The notes under the pieces were generated by a model. The model worked only from the letters and a program-made list of their open reading frames with translations, had not been told where the DNA came from and did no database searches. Source: Thalassotalea euphylliae (GTDB taxonomy: Bacteria > Pseudomonadota > Gammaproteobacteria > Enterobacterales > Alteromonadaceae). From it: DNA of 64,000 nt. The stretch lies in contig NZ_QUOU01000001.1 in assembly GCF_003390335.1 (NCBI RefSeq), positions 4,588,001 through 4,652,000 of the forward strand, given 5' to 3'. Positions 46,219-53,266 of the stretch are shown here, piece after piece (positions within the stretch are counted from its first letter, which is position 1; each line of letters starts with the position of its first letter). A program made the position numbers and the translations under genes.

Positions 46219-47091
46219 GTGTCAGTATGCTCAGCATTTACTCAACCTATTGATGGCCTAGCACTGGTGGCTGAGGGTGGCGGCCAACGCGGTATATTTA
46301 CTGCTGGTGTACTCGATAGCTGGCAAGTTGCCAAATTTAACCCGTTTAAGGTGCTGATCGGCACCTCTGCGGGCGCACAAAATATTGCCAGTTATCTCAG
46401 TGGTCAACATGGGTATGCCTATAGCTTAATTACCGATCTGACGCGTAAACCCGACTTTTTCAGCCCATGGCGCCTATTTGGTAAACAGCACGTGATGGAT
46501 CTCGACTGGTACTTTGAGCAAGCCGCGCATCACCACTATGCGTTTGATGCTAAGGCGGCAACTCAAAATGCCCATGATCGTGTGGTGCGATTTTCTGCAG
46601 CAAAACCTAAATCACTCAGCACTAAGTTGCTCGATCCCACGCAAGTAGGCTGGTTACCCTCACTAAAACGTTCAAGCGCGATCCCTTATCTCTACAAATC
46701 AGCGAATTTGGTTGATGGCGGCGTGAGTGCCCCTTTACCCGTCAAAGAGGCCTTTGAGCTTGGAGGTAATACCATAGTTACAATTCGCACCACAGCAACA
46801 CCACCAACAAGCCTTGGTGATAAGATCAGTAAGTTAAAACCTTTGCTGTGTCGCAACAATCGATGTCCTCTACCGATCCGCATTCTGGATAAACACGAAT
46901 CCGCTTATCAGCAAACCCAACAATTTATTGAGCAGCCGCCTGCTGATGTTAAGGTGCTAGAAGTTAAGCCTTTTACGCCGTTAAGCTCAAAAGTACTTGG
47001 CAGCTCAAAAGCCGCACTAGTTGATGATTACCGTCAGGGAGTTGCCGCAGGGCAGCAGTTTATTCAAACGTTTACAGCCACTAAGCACTAA
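46219..47091 (+). CDS. yjjU: YjjU-type patatin-like phospholipase
   Basis: A serine lipid hydrolase of the patatin fold. The oxyanion hole is AEGGGQRGIFTAG, the nucleophile elbow GTSAGAQN with the active Ser, and the catalytic Asp in VDGGVSAPLPV. Alignment with E. coli YjjU is clear (GGGQRGIFTAGVLD, FNPF, GTSAGAQN, RSSAIP, QQFIEQPP). It is shorter than YjjU (290 versus about 357 aa) because it lacks the C-terminal tail. Translation starts at GTG with TAGGG seven bases upstream. No signal peptide. Confidence 0.9.
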   Translation: MSVCSAFTQPIDGLALVAEGGGQRGIFTAGVLDSWQVAKFNPFKVLIGTSAGAQNIASYLSGQHGYAYSLITDLTRKPDFFSPWRLFGKQHVMDLDWYFEQAAHHHYAFDAKAATQNAHDRVVRFSAAKPKSLSTKLLDPTQVGWLPSLKRSSAIPYLYKSANLVDGGVSAPLPVKEAFELGGNTIVTIRTTATPPTSLGDKISKLKPLLCRNNRCPLPIRILDKHESAYQQTQQFIEQPPADVKVLEVKPFTPLSSKVLGSSKAALVDDYRQGVAAGQQFIQTFTATKH

Positions 47092-47464
47092 CATTGCGAT
47101 GTCATCAGCTATCGAATTTTTTCTCGATTCACGCAGAGAATAGTTATGCTATGCTCTGCCTCAAAGCCAACTTCCCCCCGCCCAACAACTCACAAATAAC
47201 CCACTCGCACTATTAACCAAGAGTATTTTGGTTATCTCGATAATAAAAACGTTATTTTCCTCCCTTAGGCTGACTCCCACGCAGGTAATAAACGATTAAC
47301 CATCACTGTCGTTGTATTTCTGCATCAACAATCTATTTTTTAGATAGTTATCTTAGTTTTATTTAAATTTTATGAATCATAGTTAGCCGTTATAGTTAAC
47401 GCAACTAATTCAAGAGCACAGTAATTGTGCGAGCTTGAGATAAACAATTTAATTAGGGGTCATC
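47092..47464. other. Intergenic region upstream of dps
   Basis: About 370 nt, A/T-rich toward the dps start. It contains the short palindrome AGATAGTTATCT near 47344 and repeats of TAGTTA (for example near 47383 and 47393). I could not fit the four-tetranucleotide OxyR consensus convincingly. No frame or RNA structure seen. Confidence 0.4.
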
Positions 47465-47941
47465 ATGAGTACAAACACAATTAACATAGGTATTAACGAA
47501 GCCGATCGCATTGAAGTCGCAGAGCAGCTAAAACACTTATTAGCAGATTCTTACACTCTGTACTTACAAACACACAACTTCCACTGGAATGTGACAGGCC
47601 GTCAATTTCGCGAATTGCATTTAATGTTCGAGGAGCACTACACAGAGTTGGCTGACGCAGTTGATGAAATTGCCGAGCGCATTCGCACTTTAGGAGTTGC
47701 AGCGCCAGGCACCTATAAAGCCTTTGCTGCGCTTAGTTCCGTTGAAGAAGTTGAGGGTGTACCAAGTGCCAGTGAAATGGTTGAAATTTTAACACGCGCT
47801 CACGAAACCGTTGTTCGCACTTGCCGCGCAGCCCTTAAAGTTGCCCAAGAGGCCGATGATGAGTCGTCAACCGCATTAATTTCAGATCGCATGCGTATAC
47901 ACGAAAAAACAACGTGGATGCTAAGAGCGTTACTCGACTAG
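47465..47941 (+). CDS. dps: Dps-family ferritin-like DNA-protection protein
   Basis: Dps forms a 12-subunit cage that oxidises iron with hydrogen peroxide and stores it, shielding DNA from Fenton chemistry. The ferroxidase ligands are visible: His in [10 protein letters not shown] and the acidic residues in [20 protein letters not shown]. 158 aa, typical. The basic DNA-binding N-terminal tail of E. coli Dps is absent ([14 protein letters not shown]), so it may protect mainly by iron removal. SD AGGGGT six bases before ATG. Likely part of the oxidative-stress set with oxyR and katG. Confidence 0.95.
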   Translation: MSTNTINIGINEADRIEVAEQLKHLLADSYTLYLQTHNFHWNVTGRQFRELHLMFEEHYTELADAVDEIAERIRTLGVAAPGTYKAFAALSSVEEVEGVPSASEMVEILTRAHETVVRTCRAALKVAQEADDESSTALISDRMRIHEKTTWMLRALLD

Positions 47942-47983
47942 ACAAAACTAACGGTCTAGAAAACTGTTCAAGCGCGAGTTGGA

Positions 47984-48589
47984 TTATTTCTCTAAGCCCA
48001 ATCCGCGCAAACAAGTGTCAACAACCACTTCCAAGTCTTGTGCTTGCGCACCTGAACGCGCCATTGCCGCCGTACCTTTGAGAACAGTGTACAAGGTTAA
48101 GGCAAATTGCTCTGCGTGGTCGACGATATTAAGTGAGATAGCTTCTTGATCATGTTGGAATAACTCGACAAATACGGCTTTAGGCAAAGAGTCAGTTGAA
48201 GTAAGTAGCTCCTTTGCCTGCTCAGGTAAATCACCGGTGACAATCTCAGACTGACATTGCACTAGGTAGCAACCTTTCGGTGAATTAGCACAGCATTGCT
48301 GGTTAACGATCGACATCAAGTACTGCTTTAGACGATCAAACAGGGGTAGTGACGTGTTATTGAGGATTTCTAGATGGGGCTTCATTCTCGTGCTGATATA
48401 AAGCTCAGTCGCCTTGATAAACAGTGACTCTTTATTGCCAAACGCGCTGTATAAGCTGGGCTTGTTAATTCCCATGCGACCCGTTAAGTCGCTGAGTGAA
48501 GTACCGCTGTAGCCTTTTTGCCAAAAAACTTCCATCGCCGCAGTTAATGCGACTTGTTCATCAAATTCTCGTTTTCGACCACTAACCAC
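47984..48589 (-). CDS. TetR/AcrR-family repressor
   Basis: An N-terminal HTH of TetR type (ALTAAMEVFWQKGYSGTSLSDLTGRMGINKPSLYSAFGNKESLF in order) and a helical ligand domain with several Cys (NQQCCANSPKGCYLVQCQ), which could sense thiol-reactive compounds. 201 aa. On the - strand downstream of the AhpD-like gene (139-nt gap with a hairpin). It probably represses that gene through the TACC-GATA-GGTA palindrome at 49400-49411; this is inferred. Confidence 0.9.
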   Translation of the reverse strand: MVSGRKREFDEQVALTAAMEVFWQKGYSGTSLSDLTGRMGINKPSLYSAFGNKESLFIKATELYISTRMKPHLEILNNTSLPLFDRLKQYLMSIVNQQCCANSPKGCYLVQCQSEIVTGDLPEQAKELLTSTDSLPKAVFVELFQHDQEAISLNIVDHAEQFALTLYTVLKGTAAMARSGAQAQDLEVVVDTCLRGLGLEK

Positions 48590-48663
48590 TTACTGTTACC
48601 ACTCACTCTTTAGCTTACCCATGACATTTATTATTCTACGCCTTGAGCCATCGAACCGCAATT

Positions 48664-48694
48664 AGGCGGCTTTATCCTCTAGATAAAGCCGCCT
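48664..48694. terminator. 13-bp stem hairpin between the AhpD-like and tetR genes
   Basis: AGGCGGCTTTATC pairs perfectly with GATAAAGCCGCCT around CTCTA. No T run on either side, so it is a strong stem but weak classical terminator; it may separate expression of the two genes. Confidence 0.6.
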
Positions 48695-48727
48695 GTATAT
48701 CGACACAGAGCTCGTTGTGAGATTTGA

Positions 48728-49267
48728 TTAAGCGAATTGCTTAAATGGCGCGTCTAATTCGGTTTCAGCAATGTGGTTAGTGTAGTTGCTGATCACTTTT
48801 TGCGACAAGCCCAGAATAATTTCCAGCACTTGTTGCTCGCCATAACCTGCCGCAAAGAAGCGCGCCAATTCTTCACCATCAAGACGACCACGGTTGCGCA
48901 AAATCGATAACGTGGTATCGCGTAATGCTTCCAATTTTTCGGTAGGAAGTGGGGTTTTGTTGCGCAGGGCGTTAATGATCTCTTCGCTCACCTTCATTGA
49001 GTGGGCAATGGCCGTGTGCGCTGGCACACAGTAGCCACATTCGTGCTCAACATTAATCGTTTGCCAAACGACAGTTAGCTCATCAGCGTCAAACGACGAA
49101 TTTAGAAATGCTTCGTGTTGAACTTGGTACACCTTTAATGCTGCTGGCGAGCTGGCAAGTACAGCGTGCAAGTTAGGCACCATGCCAAATGCTTTGATCG
49201 AATTATCTAGCAGTGGCTTGCTCGCTTCTGGTGCGCTTTCCATGGTGTGAGTTGTGAATTTAGTCAT
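48728..49267 (-). CDS. AhpD-like carboxymuconolactone decarboxylase family protein
   Basis: A helical CMD-family protein with the peroxidase-type active motif ECGYCVPAH (Glu, CxxC, His), which marks the AhpD-like thiol peroxidase/reductase branch rather than the decarboxylase branch. 179 aa, cytoplasmic. Regulated probably by the TetR repressor next to it. Likely part of peroxide or electrophile detoxification; its reductant partner is unknown. Confidence 0.88.
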   Translation of the reverse strand: MTKFTTHTMESAPEASKPLLDNSIKAFGMVPNLHAVLASSPAALKVYQVQHEAFLNSSFDADELTVVWQTINVEHECGYCVPAHTAIAHSMKVSEEIINALRNKTPLPTEKLEALRDTTLSILRNRGRLDGEELARFFAAGYGEQQVLEIILGLSQKVISNYTNHIAETELDAPFKQFA

Positions 49268-49646
49268 CGCTTATTCCTCGTTTATTTCTGATTTATTTCT
49301 CATGTCATTTATGTTGGTTTACCACACTATTTGTGCAGCCTTACTTTCTATACATAAGTCTTTACATGAATCTTGATTTTTGTCTTTTCTTTGATTTTGT
49401 ACCGATAGGTATGATTTTGATTATAGAGGTAATCGCCAATAACGCGAATACTTGTTTGTTACAAAGTGTAGAGAAGACAAGCACAGCGATTTGAACGTTA
49501 GCTCAAGCGAATGATTGGCCTATCTTTGCGACTGTTATTTGCGATAGTTAATTGATGGTGAGGATTAGCTGGCGGTGAGGCAGAAGCAGTGCCTATTAAT
49601 GATGTGTTACTTAGCTTCACAGTATATGAAATTAAATTACAGACAT
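49268..49646. other. Regulatory gap upstream of the AhpD-like gene
   Basis: About 380 nt. It contains the operator candidate at 49400. The rest is A/T-rich near 49290-49400 and otherwise unremarkable, up to the terminator of sRNA copy 2. Confidence 0.5.
49400..49411. promoter_or_regulatory. Candidate TetR-family operator
   Basis: TACC-GATA-GGTA, a palindrome resembling the ACCGATCGGT-type core of several TetR/AcrR repressors. It lies about 135 bp upstream of the AhpD-like ATG and is the only such site I see near the tetR gene. Confidence 0.4.
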
Positions 49647-49740
49647 AAAAAAACCGGTGATAACAATATCACCGGCGTATTAGCTTATGGGGAAAGCTAG
49701 AATATACAATTATTACAACAAGCGTTCACGTCGAGGAACA
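49647..49740 (-). ncRNA. Small RNA copy 2 (C-rich-loop sRNA at the polA side)
   Basis: Paralogue of the RNA at 30160-30253, also about 94 nt. Stem-loop 1 GTTC-CTCGACGT-GAAC; A/U-rich stretch TGTTGTAATAATTGTATA; stem-loop 2 TAGCTT/AAGCTA presenting TCCCCAT; terminator CCGGTGATA/TATCACCGG followed by seven T. Between the copies stem-loop 2 gains a pair by matched changes and the terminator stem differs but still pairs. It follows polA in the same orientation, separated by a polA terminator, which is the Spot 42 position in E. coli. Confidence 0.82.
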
Positions 49741-49746
49741 GAACGA

Positions 49747-49776
49747 AGTATAGAGTAACCACTCTATTCCTGTAAA
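49747..49776 (-). promoter_or_regulatory. Promoter of sRNA copy 2 with palindromic operator
   Basis: Read on the - strand: -35 TTTACA (49771-49776), 18-bp spacer, -10 TATACT (49747-49752). The palindrome TAGAGT-GGTT-ACTCTA occupies 49751-49766, at the same place as in copy 1. Confidence 0.72.
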
Positions 49777-49838
49777 GTTAATTCTGTAATTTTTTTACAT
49801 TTTGGTTGTAAAAAAACGTAAAGCTATGATTGTTACAA

Positions 49839-49863
49839 TAAAAAAAGCCGCTTTTGCGGCTTT
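49839..49863 (-). terminator. polA terminator
   Basis: AAAGCCGC-TTTT-GCGGCTTT; on the - strand it is followed by a run of at least six T. It lies about 40 nt after the polA stop and separates polA from sRNA copy 2. Confidence 0.88.
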
Positions 49864-49900
49864 ATTGCTCAGCAGCTGTTAGTTTACAACACTTGATGAA

Positions 49901-52684
49901 TTAGTGAGCTTGCTGCCAATTATCGCCACTGCCAGCTTGAGCAATCAGCGGCACGTTTAACTCGGCAGCGGCATTCATGATCTCAACTAACTTAGCAGTC
50001 ACTTGCTCAAGCTCGCTTTCCTTGATTTCAAAAATCAATTCATCGTGCACTTGCATGGTCATCTTCACCACATCGCTCGGCTGTGTCGCAATCCACTGAT
50101 CAACCGCCAGCATTGCCTTTTTAATGATATCTGCAGCAGTACCTTGCATCGGCGCATTGATCGCCGCGCGCTCTGCTGCTTTTTTGCGGGCTTGGTTACG
50201 GGCTTTAATATCCGGCAAGTACAAACGGCGACCAAACAAGGTTTCGACATAACCTTTTTCGCTCGCTTGCTGGCGCGTGTCTTCCATGTACTTCATCACG
50301 TTGGGGTAACGCTCAAAATATTTGTTCATGTAGTCTTGTGCTTGGTTGCGACCAACACCAATCTGCTTGGCTAAACCAAATGCCGACATACCGTAGATCA
50401 AACCAAAGTTAATCGCTTTCGCGCTACGGCGCATATCACTGGTCACACTGTCGACATCAACCCCGAAAATTTCCGCAGCGGTGGCACTGTGCACATCTTT
50501 ACCTTCACTGAAGGCTTTCACTAAGCCCGGATCGTCAGACAAATGCGCCATAATGCGCAGCTCAATTTGAGAATAATCGATCGCAACAATTTTATAGCCT
50601 TCGGGCGCAATAAAGGCTTGGCGAATTTTGCGACCTTCTTCACTGCGAATTGGGATATTTTGTAAATTTGGATCGGTTGACGATAAACGCCCCGTCGCTG
50701 CGACAGCTTGGTGATACGAAGTATGTACTCGGCCAGTTTTCGGCTGCACGAGCATAGGCAGTTTATCGGTATATGTAGATTTTAGCTTGGCGAGACCGCG
50801 ATGCTCCAAAATAAGCTTAGGCAGTGGGTAATCCAATGCCAGCTCTTGCAGCACCTCTTCTGCGGTTGATGGCACACCACTTGGCGTTTTCTTGATGGCT
50901 GGTATTTTTAGCTCTTCAAACAGAATTTCACGCAGTTGCTTAGGTGACGCTAAGTTAAATGCCTTACCCGCAATGTTGTGTGCTTCGATTTCCAGCTCGG
51001 CTAGTCGGGCGCCAATCGCTTGGCTTTGCTCAGCCAAAATATCACTATCAATGAGTACGCCGTGACTTTCCATCTGTTGCAGCACTTGGCTAAGCGGTAA
51101 TTCGATATCCGTAAATACAGATAACGGCCCTGTGTCTTGGGCTAATTTCGCATGAAGTGCTTGGTGCAAGCGCAAGGTAATATCAGCATCTTCTGCGGCG
51201 TAATGACCCGCTTTTTCAATGTCAATTTGATTGAAGGTAAGCTGCTTAGCGCCTTTACCCGCAATGTCTTCAAAGTGGACGGTTTCGTGGTTTAAGTATT
51301 TTTTCGCCAGTGCATCCATATTATGGCGTGTCGCGACACTGTTGTAACAGTAAGACTCAAGCATAGTATCGAATTCGATACCCGCTAGCTTAATATCGTA
51401 ATGGCTAAGCACGTGCGCATCATATTTTAGATTTTGACCCACTTTTTTATGTTCACTGCTTTCCAGTAACGGCTTTAATTGTGCCAACACCCAGTCGCGA
51501 CTTAACTGTTCAGGTGCATCTAGATAATCATGAGCGACAGGCACGTAGGCCGCTTTTCCTGCTTCGTGGGAGAATGACAGTCCCACCAATTCCGCTTGCA
51601 TATAGTCAATACTGGTAGTTTCAGTATCAAACGCAAATAACGGAGCATCTTTTAGCTGTGCCAGCCAAGTATTGAAATCTTCTTGGGTAAGAATAATGTC
51701 GTACTCAGCGGAAATTGCTTCGCTTTCTCCCTCACTTTCTTCTTGGGCTTCTGGTGCTTGTGATGCGGCAACGTCAGCTGCTGATGTTGATACTGCCGGC
51801 TTTCTCAAATCCGCTAAATGGCGGCGTAGTTCGTATTTTGTGAATAACTCGGTTAGCTTTTCTAGGTCGCGCTCAATAGGCTGTAACTCGTCTGCTTGTT
51901 GTGCAAGTTCAACATCGCACTTAATGGTGGCAAGCTCGTAGGAAAGGCGAACAATTTCTTCGTGCGCTAACATTTTCGGTTTTAAGCTCTTACTACCGCG
52001 AAAACCAAGGTCCGCAATATCGTCTAAACGCTCGTATATTTCGCTAATGCCACCAATGCCAGCGATCAACGCTTTTGCTGATTTGTCACCAACGCCCGGC
52101 ATACCCGGAATATTGTCAACAGCGTCTCCCATCAGTGCCAAGTAATCGATCATGTACTTGGGTTCAAAGCCGTATTTTTCTTTTACCGCGTCAATGTCGG
52201 TAATTTTTTCCTTCATGGTGTCGAGTAAGGTTACGTGCTCTGTTACCAGCTGTGCCATATCCTTATCACCCGTTGAAATAACGGTTTCGATCCCCTTTTC
52301 ACAAGCTTGGCGCGCGAGCGTACCAATAACATCATCGGCTTCGACCCCTTCAATCACCAATAAAGGCAACCCCATAGCAGCAATCATTTCATGCAGTGGC
52401 GCAATTTGGCAGCGCAGCTCATCTGGCATCGGCGGACGATTGGCTTTGTACTGATCGTACATATCATTGCGAAAGGTTTTGCCCTTAGCATCGAACACCA
52501 CCACGATATTGCCGCTCGGATAATCTTTTTGCAGGCTTTTAATCATGTTTAGCACCCCAGTGATCGCCCCTGTTGGGTGACCATCAGCTGTGGATAACGC
52601 TTGCAAATAAGGGACGTGATATGCGCGGAATAAATAGGAGGAACCATCAACCAAAATTAACGGTGAAAGGGCTGAATTTGCCAT
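49901..52684 (-). CDS. polA: DNA polymerase I
   Basis: Full-length three-domain Pol I, 927 aa (E. coli 928). The 5'-nuclease domain has LILVDGSSYLFRAYH, VFDAKGKTFR, EADDVIGTLA and TGDKDMAQLV. The 3'-5' exonuclease has FDTETTSIDYM and NLKYDAHVL. The polymerase domain has RLSSTDPNLQNIPIR, IDYSQIELRI (motif A), the O helix RRSAKAINFGLIYGMS and MQVHDELIFE (motif C). An acidic linker rich in Glu and Ala (about 310-330) joins the first two domains. It acts in repair and Okazaki fragment maturation. Confidence 0.98.
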   Translation of the reverse strand: MANSALSPLILVDGSSYLFRAYHVPYLQALSTADGHPTGAITGVLNMIKSLQKDYPSGNIVVVFDAKGKTFRNDMYDQYKANRPPMPDELRCQIAPLHEMIAAMGLPLLVIEGVEADDVIGTLARQACEKGIETVISTGDKDMAQLVTEHVTLLDTMKEKITDIDAVKEKYGFEPKYMIDYLALMGDAVDNIPGMPGVGDKSAKALIAGIGGISEIYERLDDIADLGFRGSKSLKPKMLAHEEIVRLSYELATIKCDVELAQQADELQPIERDLEKLTELFTKYELRRHLADLRKPAVSTSAADVAASQAPEAQEESEGESEAISAEYDIILTQEDFNTWLAQLKDAPLFAFDTETTSIDYMQAELVGLSFSHEAGKAAYVPVAHDYLDAPEQLSRDWVLAQLKPLLESSEHKKVGQNLKYDAHVLSHYDIKLAGIEFDTMLESYCYNSVATRHNMDALAKKYLNHETVHFEDIAGKGAKQLTFNQIDIEKAGHYAAEDADITLRLHQALHAKLAQDTGPLSVFTDIELPLSQVLQQMESHGVLIDSDILAEQSQAIGARLAELEIEAHNIAGKAFNLASPKQLREILFEELKIPAIKKTPSGVPSTAEEVLQELALDYPLPKLILEHRGLAKLKSTYTDKLPMLVQPKTGRVHTSYHQAVAATGRLSSTDPNLQNIPIRSEEGRKIRQAFIAPEGYKIVAIDYSQIELRIMAHLSDDPGLVKAFSEGKDVHSATAAEIFGVDVDSVTSDMRRSAKAINFGLIYGMSAFGLAKQIGVGRNQAQDYMNKYFERYPNVMKYMEDTRQQASEKGYVETLFGRRLYLPDIKARNQARKKAAERAAINAPMQGTAADIIKKAMLAVDQWIATQPSDVVKMTMQVHDELIFEIKESELEQVTAKLVEIMNAAAELNVPLIAQAGSGDNWQQAH

Positions 52685-53266
52685 AGTGTGTCGTCAACTA
52701 AGAATAAATTTGGCTAAGCATGCCATATCCTGCCCATTGTCTCTAGAGCACGTATGAAGTTGACGCGTTAACAAGGTAAGAAATTACCTATAAGTGCGAC
52801 GAAAAATGTGGATAAGTTTGTTAACAAGCATTAGAAATCTCCGAGATAAGTTTTCACTTAAATCAGAAAATAATTCATAAGCTGTTGGAATACATAAAAA
52901 AGATGAGGAAAAAATCCTTTTTACACACAACATTTGTTATTTTTATTTTTGTGGATAAAACATTTAGCTTGCCTGCTCTGGCTTTTGTACAAAAAGCAAC
53001 CAAAGTTCGAACAGGGCATAAAAGGTTACCAGATAATTTTGTCATTACCAGAAGATTATTAAAATTTTTTGAACGATAGATGACAGGCTAAAATAACTAA
53101 ATTTTCTAAGTCAGTCAGCGCAAGGGCTGGCGAATAACCAAACAAACTTTAAGTGAGTTTTTTATCACTCTGCTACACTTTTGTTGCTGTTTTCTGCCAA
53201 GGTGAAGCAACAAGATCAATCCGCTAGCCTGCAACACAGTTTTTGCGCCTGAACGGCAAAAATGAG
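52685..53266. other. Region between polA and oligopeptidase B
   Basis: About 580 nt upstream of polA and downstream of ptrB. It has a GTGGATAA motif twice (near 52808 and 52951) and A/T-rich stretches. Apart from the short + frame at 52903, no gene or RNA structure is seen. Confidence 0.4.
52903..53079 (+). CDS. Possible small exported cationic peptide (58 aa)
   Basis: The ATG opens MRKKSFLHTTFVIFIF and reaches a possible signal-peptidase site after SLPALA; the rest is strongly basic (KATKVRTGHKRLP then ITRRLLKFFER). No Shine-Dalgarno precedes the ATG (only A-rich sequence) and the region is A/T-rich, so the frame may be chance. Confidence 0.25.
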   Translation: MRKKSFLHTTFVIFIFVDKTFSLPALAFVQKATKVRTGHKRLPDNFVITRRLLKFFER

